The notes under the pieces are model-generated. The model ran no database searches and had not been told where the DNA came from. It worked only from the letters and a program-made list of their open reading frames with translations. The translations under genes were made by a program, and so were the position numbers. Shown here one piece after another: positions 54,846 through 63,897 of a DNA stretch of 64,000 nt (positions within the stretch are counted from its first letter, which is position 1; each line of letters begins with the position of its first letter). The stretch is from Pseudomonas gingeri (GTDB lineage Bacteria > Pseudomonadota > Gammaproteobacteria > Pseudomonadales > Pseudomonadaceae), in assembly GCF_013386115.1 (NCBI RefSeq), contig NZ_JACAOR010000005.1, forward strand, positions 536,543 to 600,542, written 5' to 3'.

Positions 54846-56870
54846 CTAGAACGTGGTGCGCAAGCCGAATTCAACGCTGCGTCCCGGTGCCGGCGCGATG
54901 TCGCGCAGGATCGAGCTGGCGTAGCGCACGGTCTGGTTGGTCAGGTTGTCGCCCTTGACGAACGCCAGCCACTGGCTGCTGCCGATATCGAAGTGATAAC
55001 CGGCGCTGGCGCCGAAGGTGGTGTAGCCCGAAGTGCCTGATTCGTTGGCCGGTACCCGGCCCTGTCCCGCCGCGTGCTCGACATCGATGCGCGCCTGCCA
55101 GCGCTCCAGTTCCCACAGCAGGCCACTGTTCAGGCGCAGTGGCGCGATACGTGGCAGGGCTTCGCCGGTATCGAGGTTGGTGGCGCGGGTGTAGTCCCCG
55201 GACAGTTCCAGGGCAAACTTGCCGTAGGCGCTTTCGCCGAGTTTCCAGTGGTCCTGTGCCTCGAAGCCGGCGAAACGCGCTCGCACGCCCGAGTAGCGGT
55301 ATTCGGGAATGCCGCCGGCATCCTCCTGGCCTTCATCGTTGAGGGTACGACCGCTGCCCAGCAGGCCGATGTAGTTGGAGAAGCGGCTGTAGAACACGCC
55401 GAAGCTGCCTTTGTGGGTGCCGTTGTCGAAGCGCAGGGCCAGGTCGCTGGACACGGCCTTTTCCTTCGACAGGTTGGCATCGCCGACTTCATAGGTGCCG
55501 GTGGCCACGTGGGCGCCGTTGGCATACAGCTCGTAGAAGGTCGGCGCGCGCTCGGTGTAGCCCAGGGTCGCGACCAGGGACCACACGGGCGTCAGGGTGT
55601 AGACCGCGCCGGAGGAGAGGCTGCCGGCGGTGAAGCTGTTGCTGCGGTCGGCATTGGCGAAACGCTCGTTGCCCTTGCTGTCCGGATCGACCGTGGTGTG
55701 TTCCAGGCGCCCACCGAGGCTGAAGGTCAGGCGGTCGCTGGCCTTGAGTTCTTCGAGCAGGAACAGCGCGCCGCTGTTGGTATCGGTCTGCGGGACAAAG
55801 GCTTCCTCGCCCAGGGCGGAGAATTCGTTGCGCGTGACCTGGGCGCCGATCACCCCGTTGAACGGCCCGACCGGCAGGTGGCGGGCTTCGACCCTGGCTT
55901 CATAACCCTTGTTCTTGAAGATCGTGCCGACTTCGCCGCCTTCGATTTCCCGGTGTTCGTAGTCGGTGTAGCCGGCATCGAGTTTCACCGAACTGAAGGG
56001 CCCTTGCAGGTTACGGATTTCCGAGGCGAAGGCGTAGTGATCCTGCTGCATGCGGATGCGTACATCCTGCTCGGCGGGGGAACCGTAGTTGCTGTCGTAG
56101 TTGCTGTAGGACAGGCCGGCATAACCATCGTCCCAGGTGTAGGAACCGCCTACCGCGCCACCGTCCTGGCGTCCGTCGCTGTTGCCCAGGCGACCCTTGC
56201 GGCCATCGCCGTCTTCACTGGCCGGGGCATTGCGGCTGCGGGCATAACCGGGAATCCGCAGGTCGTTGAACTCGCGGGCGTTGGCGTCCAGGTGCAAGGC
56301 GAAGGTGCCATCGCCGGCTTCCAGCTTGCCGGCACTGCTGCGGGTGGTGTCGGCGCCGCCATAACGCAGTTCGCCGGCGCCGTGGATGCCATCGATGGGG
56401 CTGGTCGGGATACGGTTGTCGAAGGTGTTGACCACCCCGCCGATGGCGCTGCCACCGTAGAGCAGGGCGGCCGGGCCGCGGACGATTTCGATCCGTTCGA
56501 CATTGACCGGGTCCAGCGGCACCGCGTGGTCATAGGACAGGGCCGAGGCGTCCAGCGCACCGACGCCGTTGCGCAGCAGGCGGATGCGGTCGCCGTCCTG
56601 GCCACGAATGATCGGTCGACTGGCGCCCGGTCCGAAGTAGGACGATGACACGCCCGGTTGTTTGTTCAGGGTTTCGCCGAGACTGCCTTGTTGCTGCAGG
56701 GTCAGCTCGTCGCCTTCGAGCACGGTGCTCGGCGAGGCGGTCTGGGCGCTGCCCAGCGGGTTGGCGGTGATGACCTGGGGTTGCAGCTCCAGGGCATGCA
56801 CCGGGCCGGCCATCAGCAAGGCGGCGGCCAGCGGAGTCAGACGAGTACGCAGGGGAGAGGAGAGAGGCAT
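54846..56870 (-). CDS. TonB-dependent outer membrane receptor, ZnuD-like (probable zinc uptake)
   Basis: 674 residues. Signal peptide ending GPVHALELQPQ; plug domain with PSTVLEGDELTLQQQGSLGETLNKQPGVSSSYFGPGASRPIIRGQDGDRIRLLRNGVG; barrel ending VEFGLRTTF with terminal Phe. The Asp/Glu/His-rich loop ASEDGDGRKGRLGNSDGRQDGG and overall pattern fit the ZnuD/PA0781-type zinc receptors. A Zur-like box lies 96 bp upstream. It brings zinc or a zinc complex through the outer membrane using TonB energy. Substrate inferred from the family and the box. Confidence 0.9.
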   Translation of the reverse strand: MPLSSPLRTRLTPLAAALLMAGPVHALELQPQVITANPLGSAQTASPSTVLEGDELTLQQQGSLGETLNKQPGVSSSYFGPGASRPIIRGQDGDRIRLLRNGVGALDASALSYDHAVPLDPVNVERIEIVRGPAALLYGGSAIGGVVNTFDNRIPTSPIDGIHGAGELRYGGADTTRSSAGKLEAGDGTFALHLDANAREFNDLRIPGYARSRNAPASEDGDGRKGRLGNSDGRQDGGAVGGSYTWDDGYAGLSYSNYDSNYGSPAEQDVRIRMQQDHYAFASEIRNLQGPFSSVKLDAGYTDYEHREIEGGEVGTIFKNKGYEARVEARHLPVGPFNGVIGAQVTRNEFSALGEEAFVPQTDTNSGALFLLEELKASDRLTFSLGGRLEHTTVDPDSKGNERFANADRSNSFTAGSLSSGAVYTLTPVWSLVATLGYTERAPTFYELYANGAHVATGTYEVGDANLSKEKAVSSDLALRFDNGTHKGSFGVFYSRFSNYIGLLGSGRTLNDEGQEDAGGIPEYRYSGVRARFAGFEAQDHWKLGESAYGKFALELSGDYTRATNLDTGEALPRIAPLRLNSGLLWELERWQARIDVEHAAGQGRVPANESGTSGYTTFGASAGYHFDIGSSQWLAFVKGDNLTNQTVRYASSILRDIAPAPGRSVEFGLRTTF

Positions 56871-56965
56871 TGATGTTTCCTTGGCAAGCGAGGTGCAAGG
56901 TGCACCTTTGAGTCGAAAGAACAGGCTTGAAACGGCGGGGTTCTGCCGATGAATGGTATTGTGTT

Positions 56966-56978
56966 GTTATAACGTAAC
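56966..56978 (-). promoter_or_regulatory. Zur-like box upstream of the TonB receptor
   Basis: GTTATAACGTAAC matches the gamma-proteobacterial Zur pattern GTTATANNATAAC with one change. It sits in an AT-rich promoter region 96 bp before the receptor start, consistent with derepression when zinc is low. Confidence 0.7.
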
Positions 56979-57161
56979 ATATTTTATCGATTTGGAAACA
57001 CTCCCGACGCCAGCGCCCCGTTCTGGCGCTAGACTCAATCCAGAGCGGTTTCTGCGTTATTGCACGATGCCGGACCCGTATCGCCCGTCGCGGCTCTTCC
57101 CCCTGGCGAAGGCCTCGGCTAAGGTGCGCGGCTTGTTCCATTTCCTCACTGAAGGTTCGGC

Positions 57162-57386
57162 ATGACCGAGACACCCAACAACCCGCTGCATGGCGTGACC
57201 CTGGAGCAGATCCTCAACGCCCTGGTGGCTCATTACGAGTGGGAAGGCCTGGCCGAACGCATTGATATCCGTTGCTTCAAGAGTGATCCGAGCATCAAGT
57301 CGAGCCTGACCTTCCTGCGCAAGACCCCGTGGGCACGGGAAAAGGTCGAGAAGCTGTACGTGAAGTTGATGCGCACCAAGCGCTGA
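57162..57386 (+). CDS. VF530 (DUF2132) family small protein
   Basis: 74 residues. Family sequence is clear: [64 protein letters not shown]530 proteins are small helical, putative DNA-binding proteins of unknown role. Followed after 24 bp by the second Pr6Pr gene on the same strand, so probably co-transcribed. Confidence 0.92.
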   Translation: MTETPNNPLHGVTLEQILNALVAHYEWEGLAERIDIRCFKSDPSIKSSLTFLRKTPWAREKVEKLYVKLMRTKR

Positions 57387-57410
57387 GACCTTGCCGTGGA
57401 GTTCAAGGGC

Positions 57411-58061
57411 ATGCCTGACCATCAAGCCGCCGGCGCTTGTCCGCGTCTCGCGCTGCAGATCGCGGCGCTGCTGGGCTGGAGCGGCCTGAGCATCCAGTTG
57501 TACCTGATCCTGATTGCCCGCTGGCAGGTCGAGGCGAGCCTGCTGGGCGGGCTGCTGACATTCTTCAGTTTCTTTACCGTGCTGACCAACACCCTGGTGG
57601 CGGTGGTGCTGACCTGGGAAGTGACGCCGCGGGAGTCGGGCGCCCGGCGGTTCTTTCTCCGGCCTTCGGTGCGTACGGCGATTGTGGCGAATATCGTGGT
57701 GGTGGCGCTGGCGTACAACCTGTTGCTGCGCCCCCTGTGGCACCCCCAGGGCTTCCAGTGGCTGGCCGACGAGTTGCTGCACGACCTGATGCCGCTGCTG
57801 TTCGTGGTCTATTGGTGGCGCTGCGTGCCGAAGGGCACCTTGCGCTGGTGGCAGGTGCTGCCGTGGATGGTCTACCCGCTGGTGTATTTCGCCTATGTGC
57901 TGTTGCGCGGCCACCTGATCGGGACGTACCCCTATCCCTTTGTCGATGTCGACACCCTGGGTTATCCACAGGTGTTCATCAATGCCGGGCAGATCCTGCT
58001 GGGGTTTGTTCTGGTGTCGCTGCTGCTGATCGGCGTGGATCGCCGGGTGGGCAGCAGGTAG
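57411..58061 (+). CDS. Pr6Pr-type integral membrane protein (copy 2)
   Basis: 216 residues, six transmembrane helices; paralogue of the protein encoded at 43331 (shared FFSFFTVLTNTLVAVVLT, NLLLRPLWHPQGFQWLADEL LHDLMPLLFVVYWWRCVPKG, GTYPYPFVDVDTLGYPQVFIN). ATG 57411 is chosen, with GGAG 9 bp upstream; GTG 57396 would add five residues. No CTGTCA motif precedes this copy, so the two copies are probably regulated differently. Function unknown. Confidence 0.88.
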   Translation: MPDHQAAGACPRLALQIAALLGWSGLSIQLYLILIARWQVEASLLGGLLTFFSFFTVLTNTLVAVVLTWEVTPRESGARRFFLRPSVRTAIVANIVVVALAYNLLLRPLWHPQGFQWLADELLHDLMPLLFVVYWWRCVPKGTLRWWQVLPWMVYPLVYFAYVLLRGHLIGTYPYPFVDVDTLGYPQVFINAGQILLGFVLVSLLLIGVDRRVGSR

Positions 58062-58084
58062 GGCTGTTGCATCTGGACCGACGC

Positions 58085-58178
58085 TTTCGCGGGCAAGCCC
58101 GGCACCTACAGTTTCGTGGTGTCCACTGACCTTGTGTACGACACCCACCCGCAGGTGCAGGGCTTGCCCGCGAAGAGG
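58085..58178. repeat. REP-like inverted pair
   Basis: TTCGCGGGCAAGCCCGGCAC at the left and inverted GGGCTTGCCCGCGAAGAGG at the right, in the gap between the second Pr6Pr gene and the siderophore-interacting protein gene. Confidence 0.75.
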
Positions 58179-58213
58179 CCCTTGAGGCTTGTATCAGCCT
58201 CTCCGGTGCCGGA

Positions 58214-58996
58214 TCAGTCTTCGGTGCTGTCGTCCAGCTTCCAGTAGCCGACCGCCTTGAGGAATTCCTCGCTCAAGCCATGGGTGCCCAGCAACACCTT
58301 GCGCACCTTGCGCGACAGCGCCGCCTCGGTGGCCACCCAGGCGTACAGGCTGCCGGACGGGATGCTCAAGTGTTCGACCGTCTGCAGCAGATCCTGCTCC
58401 GGTGCATCGCGCCGTACCCAGATCACTTCTACCTGTGCCGGGCTGTGCAGTGGCTGCTGTTCCGCCGCGTTCTCCACCTCGACCACCACCAGCGTCCGCC
58501 GGTTGGCCGCCAGGCCTTCCAGACGCCGGGCGATGGCCGGCAGGGCGGTCTCGTCGCCGATCAGCAGGTAGCTGTCGAAGATATCCGGCACCACCATCGA
58601 ACCGCGCGGCCCGCCCATGTCCAGGAACTGCCCCGGCGCCGCCTGGGCAGCCCAGGTTGAAGCAGGGCCGTCACCGTGCAGGACGAAATCGATGTCCAGT
58701 TCGCCGATGGCCAGGTCAAAGCGCCGTGGCGTGTAGTCGCGCATCGCCGGCAGCGAACCGTTGTCCTTGGTGCCAGGAACCCAGGCATCCAGGGCCGCCT
58801 GTTCGGCGGCGTTCTGCGGGAACATCAGTTTCACGTGATCGTCCGTGCCCAGGCTGACAAAGCCGGCCAGCTCCGGGCCGCCGAGGGTGATGCGACGCAT
58901 GCGTGGCGTCAGGTCGACCACGCGCAGCACTTTCAGGCGGCGGCGCTTGATCTCGTGCATGACACGGTGAATCCCTTGTTGATTGACTGCATTCAT
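58214..58996 (-). CDS. Siderophore-interacting / ferric-siderophore reductase (YqjH/ViuB-like)
   Basis: 260 residues. FAD-binding N domain (VVDLTPRMRRITLGGPELAGF; RDYTPRRFD with the flavin-binding R-x-Y-T/S; GPGQFLDMGGPRGSMVV-type loop) and C domain (SYLLIGDETALPAIARRLEGL, the NAD(P)H region; YAWVATEAALSRKVRKVLL). It reduces ferric siderophores in the cytoplasm to release iron. Its start overlaps the stop of the PadR regulator by 4 bp, as in the yqjI-yqjH pair of enterics. Confidence 0.92.
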   Translation of the reverse strand: MNAVNQQGIHRVMHEIKRRRLKVLRVVDLTPRMRRITLGGPELAGFVSLGTDDHVKLMFPQNAAEQAALDAWVPGTKDNGSLPAMRDYTPRRFDLAIGELDIDFVLHGDGPASTWAAQAAPGQFLDMGGPRGSMVVPDIFDSYLLIGDETALPAIARRLEGLAANRRTLVVVEVENAAEQQPLHSPAQVEVIWVRRDAPEQDLLQTVEHLSIPSGSLYAWVATEAALSRKVRKVLLGTHGLSEEFLKAVGYWKLDDSTED

Positions 58997-59574
58997 TCCG
59001 GTTTCTCCGAGCAGGATGGCGTGGCTACAGGTCCGTCGACGATGGCTTTGGCGGTGTCGTTGAGCAGGTCGCGCACGCGCAGGATTTCCTCCGCGCTCCA
59101 GCGACCGTGATGCAGTTGCAGGGCGTGCCGCAGGTTGTGCACGGCCTCGTGGATTTCCGGCGGACGGTCATGTCCACGCAGGGAACGCTTGCTGACATCG
59201 ATGCGCATGCGCACGCCATCCAGGGCAATGGCCTGGTCGGCCAGGGACTGGCGTCCGCTGTCGGTCACGCTGTAGCGCTTTTTCCCACCTTCCGCGTCGC
59301 CGGTGATCAGCTCGCTTTCTTCCAGGAAGGTCAGGGTCGGATAGATCACGCCGGGGCTCGGGCTGTAGGCGCCGTCGAACATGCCTTCGATCTGGCGGAT
59401 CAGGTCGTAGCCATGGCAGGGCTGTTCGGCGATCAGCGCCAGCAACAGCAGTTTCAGGTCGCCCGGGGCGAAGACCCGCGGGCCGCGACCGCCGCGTTCG
59501 CGGCCGGGACGACGCTCGAAACCGTCATGGCCGTCGCCGAATTCGCGGTGGGGGTGATGGTGATGCTCTCTCAT
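58993..59574 (-). CDS. PadR-family regulator with His-rich N terminus (YqjI-like)
   Basis: 193 residues. N terminus MREHHHHPHREFGDGHDGFE is rich in His, Asp and Glu and can bind metal. The PadR winged helix-turn-helix follows (GDLKLLLLALIAEQPCHGYDLIRQIEGMFDGAYSPSPGVIYPTLTFLEESELI) and then a helical dimerisation tail. E. coli YqjI, with the same layout, senses nickel and represses the adjacent ferric-siderophore reductase. The coupled reductase gene here supports the same role. A 16-bp palindrome lies 33 bp upstream. Confidence 0.92.
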   Translation of the reverse strand: MREHHHHPHREFGDGHDGFERRPGRERGGRGPRVFAPGDLKLLLLALIAEQPCHGYDLIRQIEGMFDGAYSPSPGVIYPTLTFLEESELITGDAEGGKKRYSVTDSGRQSLADQAIALDGVRMRIDVSKRSLRGHDRPPEIHEAVHNLRHALQLHHGRWSAEEILRVRDLLNDTAKAIVDGPVATPSCSEKPE

Positions 59575-59606
59575 TTTCTCTTTCTCCTGTCTTCGTTAGA
59601 TATACC

Positions 59607-59622
59607 TTAAGATATATCTTAA
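59607..59622. promoter_or_regulatory. Palindromic operator of the PadR-reductase operon
   Basis: TTAAGATATATCTTAA is a perfect palindrome 33 bp before the PadR start codon. A flanking half (AGATATACCTTAAG) overlaps it on the left. It is the only strong inverted repeat in this promoter region and fits autoregulation by a PadR dimer. Confidence 0.8.
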
Positions 59623-59839
59623 CTGTCGTGCAAGAAAAACGACGAACGTCATCCCGACCGCGAGAAGAACCCGGGAGTGCCGATCGAGCAGTAGGGCGGT
59701 TTGGCCGTGCTACAGGGGAGAGGAGATTTTCGCGTGGTTTCCTAGGATGTTTCCTACGTGAAGCTGAGAAAAGCACTCTGAGCAAGCCCTGGGCCGCTCC
59801 GTACCATGCCGCCTGATGTCCACAAAGGCGACGTTTATC

Positions 59840-60361
59840 ATGTCCAGGTCAGTGTTGGTTGTATTGTTATTGATGGTGCTGGGAAGCTTCGGATCAGCCC
59901 ATGCCACCCTCAAGTCAGCGAAAAATTCTTCGGCCAGGACCACTCAGGTCCCGGCCACCGGTGGGGCCGCGGAGTCGTCCATCGATAATGTCATCGACCG
60001 CGCGCACCAGTTGATCGGTACGCCTTATCGTTGGGGCGGCATGTCGGTCAAGGGCTTCGATTGCAGTGGCCTGCTGGTCTATCTGTTCCAGAACGAGGCC
60101 GATATCAAGCTGCCACGAACCACGGTGGGGATGCGTCGCTCCAGCGCCAGGACCATCCAGCGCGGCAGCCTGCAGCCCGGCGATGCGGTGTTTTTCAATC
60201 GCAATGGCCAGGGCAGCGTGAGCCATGTCGGGCTCTATGTGGGCGGCGGCAAGTTCATCCACTCGCCACGCAGCGGCAAGACCGTGCGCATCGACTCCTT
60301 GAGCAACTCCTATTGGAAAAAGAGCTACACCCTGGCCAAGCGCTTTCATTCCGAGAGTTGA
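59840..60361 (+). CDS. NlpC/P60 (C40) cell-wall endopeptidase
   Basis: 173 residues from ATG 59840. Signal peptide SRSVLVVLLLMVLGSFGSAHA, then the C40 domain: GTPYRWGGMSVKGFDCSGLLVYLF (catalytic Cys in FDCSG), SVSHVGLYVGGGKFIHSPRSGK (catalytic His). It hydrolyses gamma-D-Glu-mDAP bonds in peptidoglycan in the periplasm. AAAGG lies ~11 bp upstream; ATG 59816 would add eight residues and spoil the signal peptide. Confidence 0.93.
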   Translation: MSRSVLVVLLLMVLGSFGSAHATLKSAKNSSARTTQVPATGGAAESSIDNVIDRAHQLIGTPYRWGGMSVKGFDCSGLLVYLFQNEADIKLPRTTVGMRRSSARTIQRGSLQPGDAVFFNRNGQGSVSHVGLYVGGGKFIHSPRSGKTVRIDSLSNSYWKKSYTLAKRFHSES

Positions 60362-60373
60362 TGTCACCTTGAT

Positions 60374-60403
60374 TGTAGGAGCCAGCCAGCGGGCTCCTAC
60401 AAG
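60374..60403. terminator. Hairpin between the NlpC/P60 and PBP-like genes
   Basis: TGTAGGAGCC pairs with GGCTCCTACA over a short loop (AGCCAGCG), a REP-derived stem-loop. It overlaps the end of the minus-strand PBP-like gene at 60397 and may terminate both convergent transcripts weakly. Confidence 0.55.
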
Positions 60404-63400
60404 GGGTGGGCCTGTGCGACGCTGGTGGTGGTGCACAAGGTGTTGCTGCCCGCCTGTAGGTAGGGCGTCAGGATCGGGGCCATGCCCTTGAGCACCTGGA
60501 CCGGCAGGGCCGAGGTGAACTTGAAGGTTTCGGCCGAGCGCCCCGGGACAAAGGCGGTCAGGGTGCCGAAGTGATGGGCGCCGATGTAGAACACGAAAGT
60601 CGCCGTACGGTTGATCGATTTCGAACTCAACACCCGGCCGCCGGCGCCGATGGCCTCGATCCGGTTATCCCCTGTGCCGGTCTTGCCGCCCATGGCCAGT
60701 GGAGTGCCGTCCGGCTGTTTGAAACTGCCGGACACACGCCGGGCAGTCCCCGCATCCACCACCTGTGACAGCGCCAGGCGCAGAGCCGTGGCCACCTCCG
60801 AGGGCAGCACCCGCTTGCCCTTGCCCGGATCATTGACCAGCTGCGTTTCGTACGGCGTGTTGGCGGCGAAGTGCAGGCTGTCGATGCGCAGTATCGGCAT
60901 GCGCACGCCGTCGTTGAGAATGATCCCCATCAGTTCGGCCAATGCCGCCGGCCGGTCGCCGGAGCTGCCGATGGCGGTCGCCAGCGACGGTACCAGGTGA
61001 TCGAAGGGATAGCCGACCTGTTGCCAGCGCTGATGGATATCGAGGAAGGCCTCGATCTCCACCATCACCCGGATCCGGCTGTCGCGGGCGCTCTTGTGCT
61101 TGCTCTTGAACAGCCAGCCATAGACTTCCTGGCGTTCGAATTCGCTGGCGGCCACCACCTGGCTGAACTTGGCCTGGGGATTCTTCAGCAGGTAGCCCAG
61201 CAACCACAGGTCGAGCGGGTGGACCTTGGCGATATAGCCCTGGTCCGGGAGGTCGTAGGTCCCGGGACCATAACTCTTGTAGAGCTTGGCGAGGCGTTCG
61301 TCGGTGACCTTCTCGGTTTTCAGGTGGGCCCGGACAAAGGTGTTGAAGGCCGCCTGCGGGGCCTCCGGCAACAGGTAGCGGTGCACGGCCGCCAGGCGGA
61401 TCGGTGTCGGATGCATGCTGTCGAGGAAGGTCTCCAGGCGTTCCTGGGAATCCTTGTTCTGGTACTTCTTCCAGAAGCGCAGCATGAAGGCCGTGCCCTC
61501 GCGGTCGGCGAAGCGCGCCAGGTATTCCTGGCGACGCGGATTGTCATCGTCCTTGAGCAATTCGGCGCTGTTGTTCGGGCCCTGGTAGGTGCTGTAGCGC
61601 ACCAGGTCGCGCATCAGCCGGATAAAGGGCAGGTTGATCGATTCGCGCAGGGCCTCGAGCAAGGTCGGGTTGCGGCCATTGTCTTCGTTGCGGAAGTTGT
61701 GGAAGTGATGCAGGCCGCCGCCGGTGAAGAAGCTTTCGCCGGGGCTTGCCGAATACTGCCGGTTGAGCGCCGCCTCGAGCATTTTCGGCAGGTCGCGGTC
61801 GCTGTTTTGCGCCAGGTAGTCCACGGCCCAGCGGGTGATCCGGTCCTGGTCGTTGATCTCGACTTTCTTCAGCGCCGCCGGGGTCTGGTCGCCATAGCGA
61901 TCATGCAGCTCGGCGATGATCTGCAGGTAAGTGGTCAGGACCCGCAACTTGGCGGTGGAGCCCAGTTCCAGCTTGCTGCCCTCGTTGATATCGAACGGCT
62001 GGTCGGTGCTGTCGGTCTGTACCCGCACCCGATAGCTGTCCGGGGTCAGTTCGAACAGGGTGAAGCTGTAGCGCACCTGCTGGGTGCTGCTGGCGGTCAG
62101 CAGGCGCTCGCCCAGCAGGCCGATGGAATTGGCGAACTCCGGGTTCGCCAGGCGGCGCAGGTAGTCGCTGACCTGGCCTTGCAGGTCCGATTGCAAGGTA
62201 CTGGTGGCCGACAGGTCGAGACGGTCGAGGTCGTACAGGGGACGGTCGAGCATCGCTGCCAGGCGGCTGCGGGCGACGCTGATGCCCTTGTTCGACTCCA
62301 CCGGCTGGATCGTCGGCTCCTGCAGCCAGTCGCGGTAGCTGACCTTGCTCGCCAGCGCGGCGGCGGCCAGCGGGGCGTCGATCACGCCACTCTGGGCCAG
62401 CAGGCGCAGGTGGCTGTCGGTCAGGTCGGCCAGTTCATCGCGGCCCCGTGCCAGGTAGTGTGACGGCCGCCGCTGGGCGATCATCAGCGATAGCACTTCG
62501 CGCAGCGCCAGCCCGCGTTTGGCCAGGCTCTGCGGATCGCTGGCGGTGCTGCTCAACTGCGCGTTGACCTGGGCGAAATCCGCGCCATACCAGACCCGCA
62601 AGCCTTCGGCCATGCCATGCACTTCACCGTGACCGGGCACCGCCGACAGGGGCACGCTGTTGAGGTAGTCACGCACCACGTTCTGCCGCACCTGCAGGGT
62701 CTGTGGCCCGTCCTGGTAGGCGCGCACGCTGGCGGAAATCATCTGGCGGATCTTCTCGCTGCCGGACAAAGTCAGGCCATCCGGCGAGTGCCGGTACTTC
62801 TCCAACTGGGTCGCCAGGGTACTGCCGCCAGCGGTCTGGCCGCCGACATGCAGGACCTTGGCGATCTGCGACAGCACCGCCTTGCCGAAACGCGGCCAGT
62901 CCACGGCGGGGTTGGCCATGGGTTGCGCGGGGTCGAGCAGATCGCGGTTTTCGATGAACAGCAGGCTGTTGACCACCAGCGGCGGGATGGCCGCGAAGCT
63001 GGCATAGAGCTGTTGTGGATAGTTGTACTGGTAGAGGTCAGCGCCCCGGCAGTCGGTGATCGACAGGCCGGCCTGGATTTTCTCCACATAGGGTACGAAG
63101 AAGCCGGCCTTGCTGTAGTCGAGCAGGGCGGGGGAGAAGCGCGCCTGCGCCTCGATCAGGTAGCCGCGTTTGGCCAGCCGGGTGAGAAAAGTCCCCAGGT
63201 CGCTGTAGCCCAGGCGTTTGTCGAAGGGGCCTTCGCCGGGATACAGCAATGAATCGCTGGGACCCGAGGCGAGGGAGTAACCCAGGTCGCCGGCAAAACG
63301 GCTGAATTCCCGGGCCTGGAGTTTCGACGTGCGCATCTCGCGGGACGCGGCGACGCCGAGCAGAATCAGGGCGATCAACACCACCAGCCAGAACAGGCGC

Positions 63401-63504
63401 CACCAGGGCCTGCGTCTGCGGGGTTTTTTCGGTAAAGGCGCCTCATCCGAACTGTTGGTTGGCACCACAGTCTTGGTCGAATCGGAGTTCCATTGAGCAC
63501 CCAT
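60397..63504 (-). CDS. Divergent class A penicillin-binding-like transglycosylase/transpeptidase
   Basis: 1035 residues from ATG 63504 (ATG 63519 adds five). Basic cytoplasmic tail (LPKKPRRRRPWW), one membrane helix (LFWLVVLIALILLGVAA), a GT51-like domain (LLFIENRDLL with the catalytic Glu; GGSTLATQLEKYRHSPDG) and a transpeptidase domain with S-T-A-K (KLELGSTAKLRVL), SIN in ALRESINLPF and KTG in AMGGKTGTGDN. Motifs deviate from classical PBP1a/1b, and there are large insertions (for example 650-780). It probably builds or repairs peptidoglycan in the periplasm. The nearby endopeptidase is convergent, not an operon partner. Confidence 0.88.
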   Translation of the reverse strand: MGAQWNSDSTKTVVPTNSSDEAPLPKKPRRRRPWWRLFWLVVLIALILLGVAASREMRTSKLQAREFSRFAGDLGYSLASGPSDSLLYPGEGPFDKRLGYSDLGTFLTRLAKRGYLIEAQARFSPALLDYSKAGFFVPYVEKIQAGLSITDCRGADLYQYNYPQQLYASFAAIPPLVVNSLLFIENRDLLDPAQPMANPAVDWPRFGKAVLSQIAKVLHVGGQTAGGSTLATQLEKYRHSPDGLTLSGSEKIRQMISASVRAYQDGPQTLQVRQNVVRDYLNSVPLSAVPGHGEVHGMAEGLRVWYGADFAQVNAQLSSTASDPQSLAKRGLALREVLSLMIAQRRPSHYLARGRDELADLTDSHLRLLAQSGVIDAPLAAAALASKVSYRDWLQEPTIQPVESNKGISVARSRLAAMLDRPLYDLDRLDLSATSTLQSDLQGQVSDYLRRLANPEFANSIGLLGERLLTASSTQQVRYSFTLFELTPDSYRVRVQTDSTDQPFDINEGSKLELGSTAKLRVLTTYLQIIAELHDRYGDQTPAALKKVEINDQDRITRWAVDYLAQNSDRDLPKMLEAALNRQYSASPGESFFTGGGLHHFHNFRNEDNGRNPTLLEALRESINLPFIRLMRDLVRYSTYQGPNNSAELLKDDDNPRRQEYLARFADREGTAFMLRFWKKYQNKDSQERLETFLDSMHPTPIRLAAVHRYLLPEAPQAAFNTFVRAHLKTEKVTDERLAKLYKSYGPGTYDLPDQGYIAKVHPLDLWLLGYLLKNPQAKFSQVVAASEFERQEVYGWLFKSKHKSARDSRIRVMVEIEAFLDIHQRWQQVGYPFDHLVPSLATAIGSSGDRPAALAELMGIILNDGVRMPILRIDSLHFAANTPYETQLVNDPGKGKRVLPSEVATALRLALSQVVDAGTARRVSGSFKQPDGTPLAMGGKTGTGDNRIEAIGAGGRVLSSKSINRTATFVFYIGAHHFGTLTAFVPGRSAETFKFTSALPVQVLKGMAPILTPYLQAGSNTLCTTTSVAQAHPL

Positions 63505-63897
63505 AGTCGATTCATCCATTCACGCAGATTGATCGCACTTGCCTGAAGCTTAGACGCTGCCAGAAGGCCAGGAAAATTTTGTGAGGGCGGTCAGGTATTT
63601 CCGACCGGTAACGGTTTTTCGGTGCAGATACGTCGGGAACACGACGTCAGGCGTATGGCCGGGCCAAGGGCTGACAAGCCTGGGATAGAGCCCCGCGCAG
63701 AGTAGGAACGGTCCGGGCGGGAGGCATGACGCTGCACCATTGTTGTGCAATACTCGCCGGCCCGCTGATCCTGCAGGTCTGCCCTGCGGGACGGCTGCGC
63801 TCACGAAGCGCAGCCGGCATCCGGGAGTCCGGGCCTACCCGTCCGTCGCTCCTTTGCCCGGTGGTTCATATCCAATAACAAGACGAGGTTGTCCCCC
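63505..63897. other. Intergenic region upstream of the PBP-like and permease genes
   Basis: About 390 bp without a supported gene. It must contain both divergent promoters. The only notable structure is a stem GGCTGCGCT/AGCGCAGCC (63793-63815), about 80 bp before the permease start, not followed by a T-run; it could be an mRNA leader hairpin. Confidence 0.55.
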
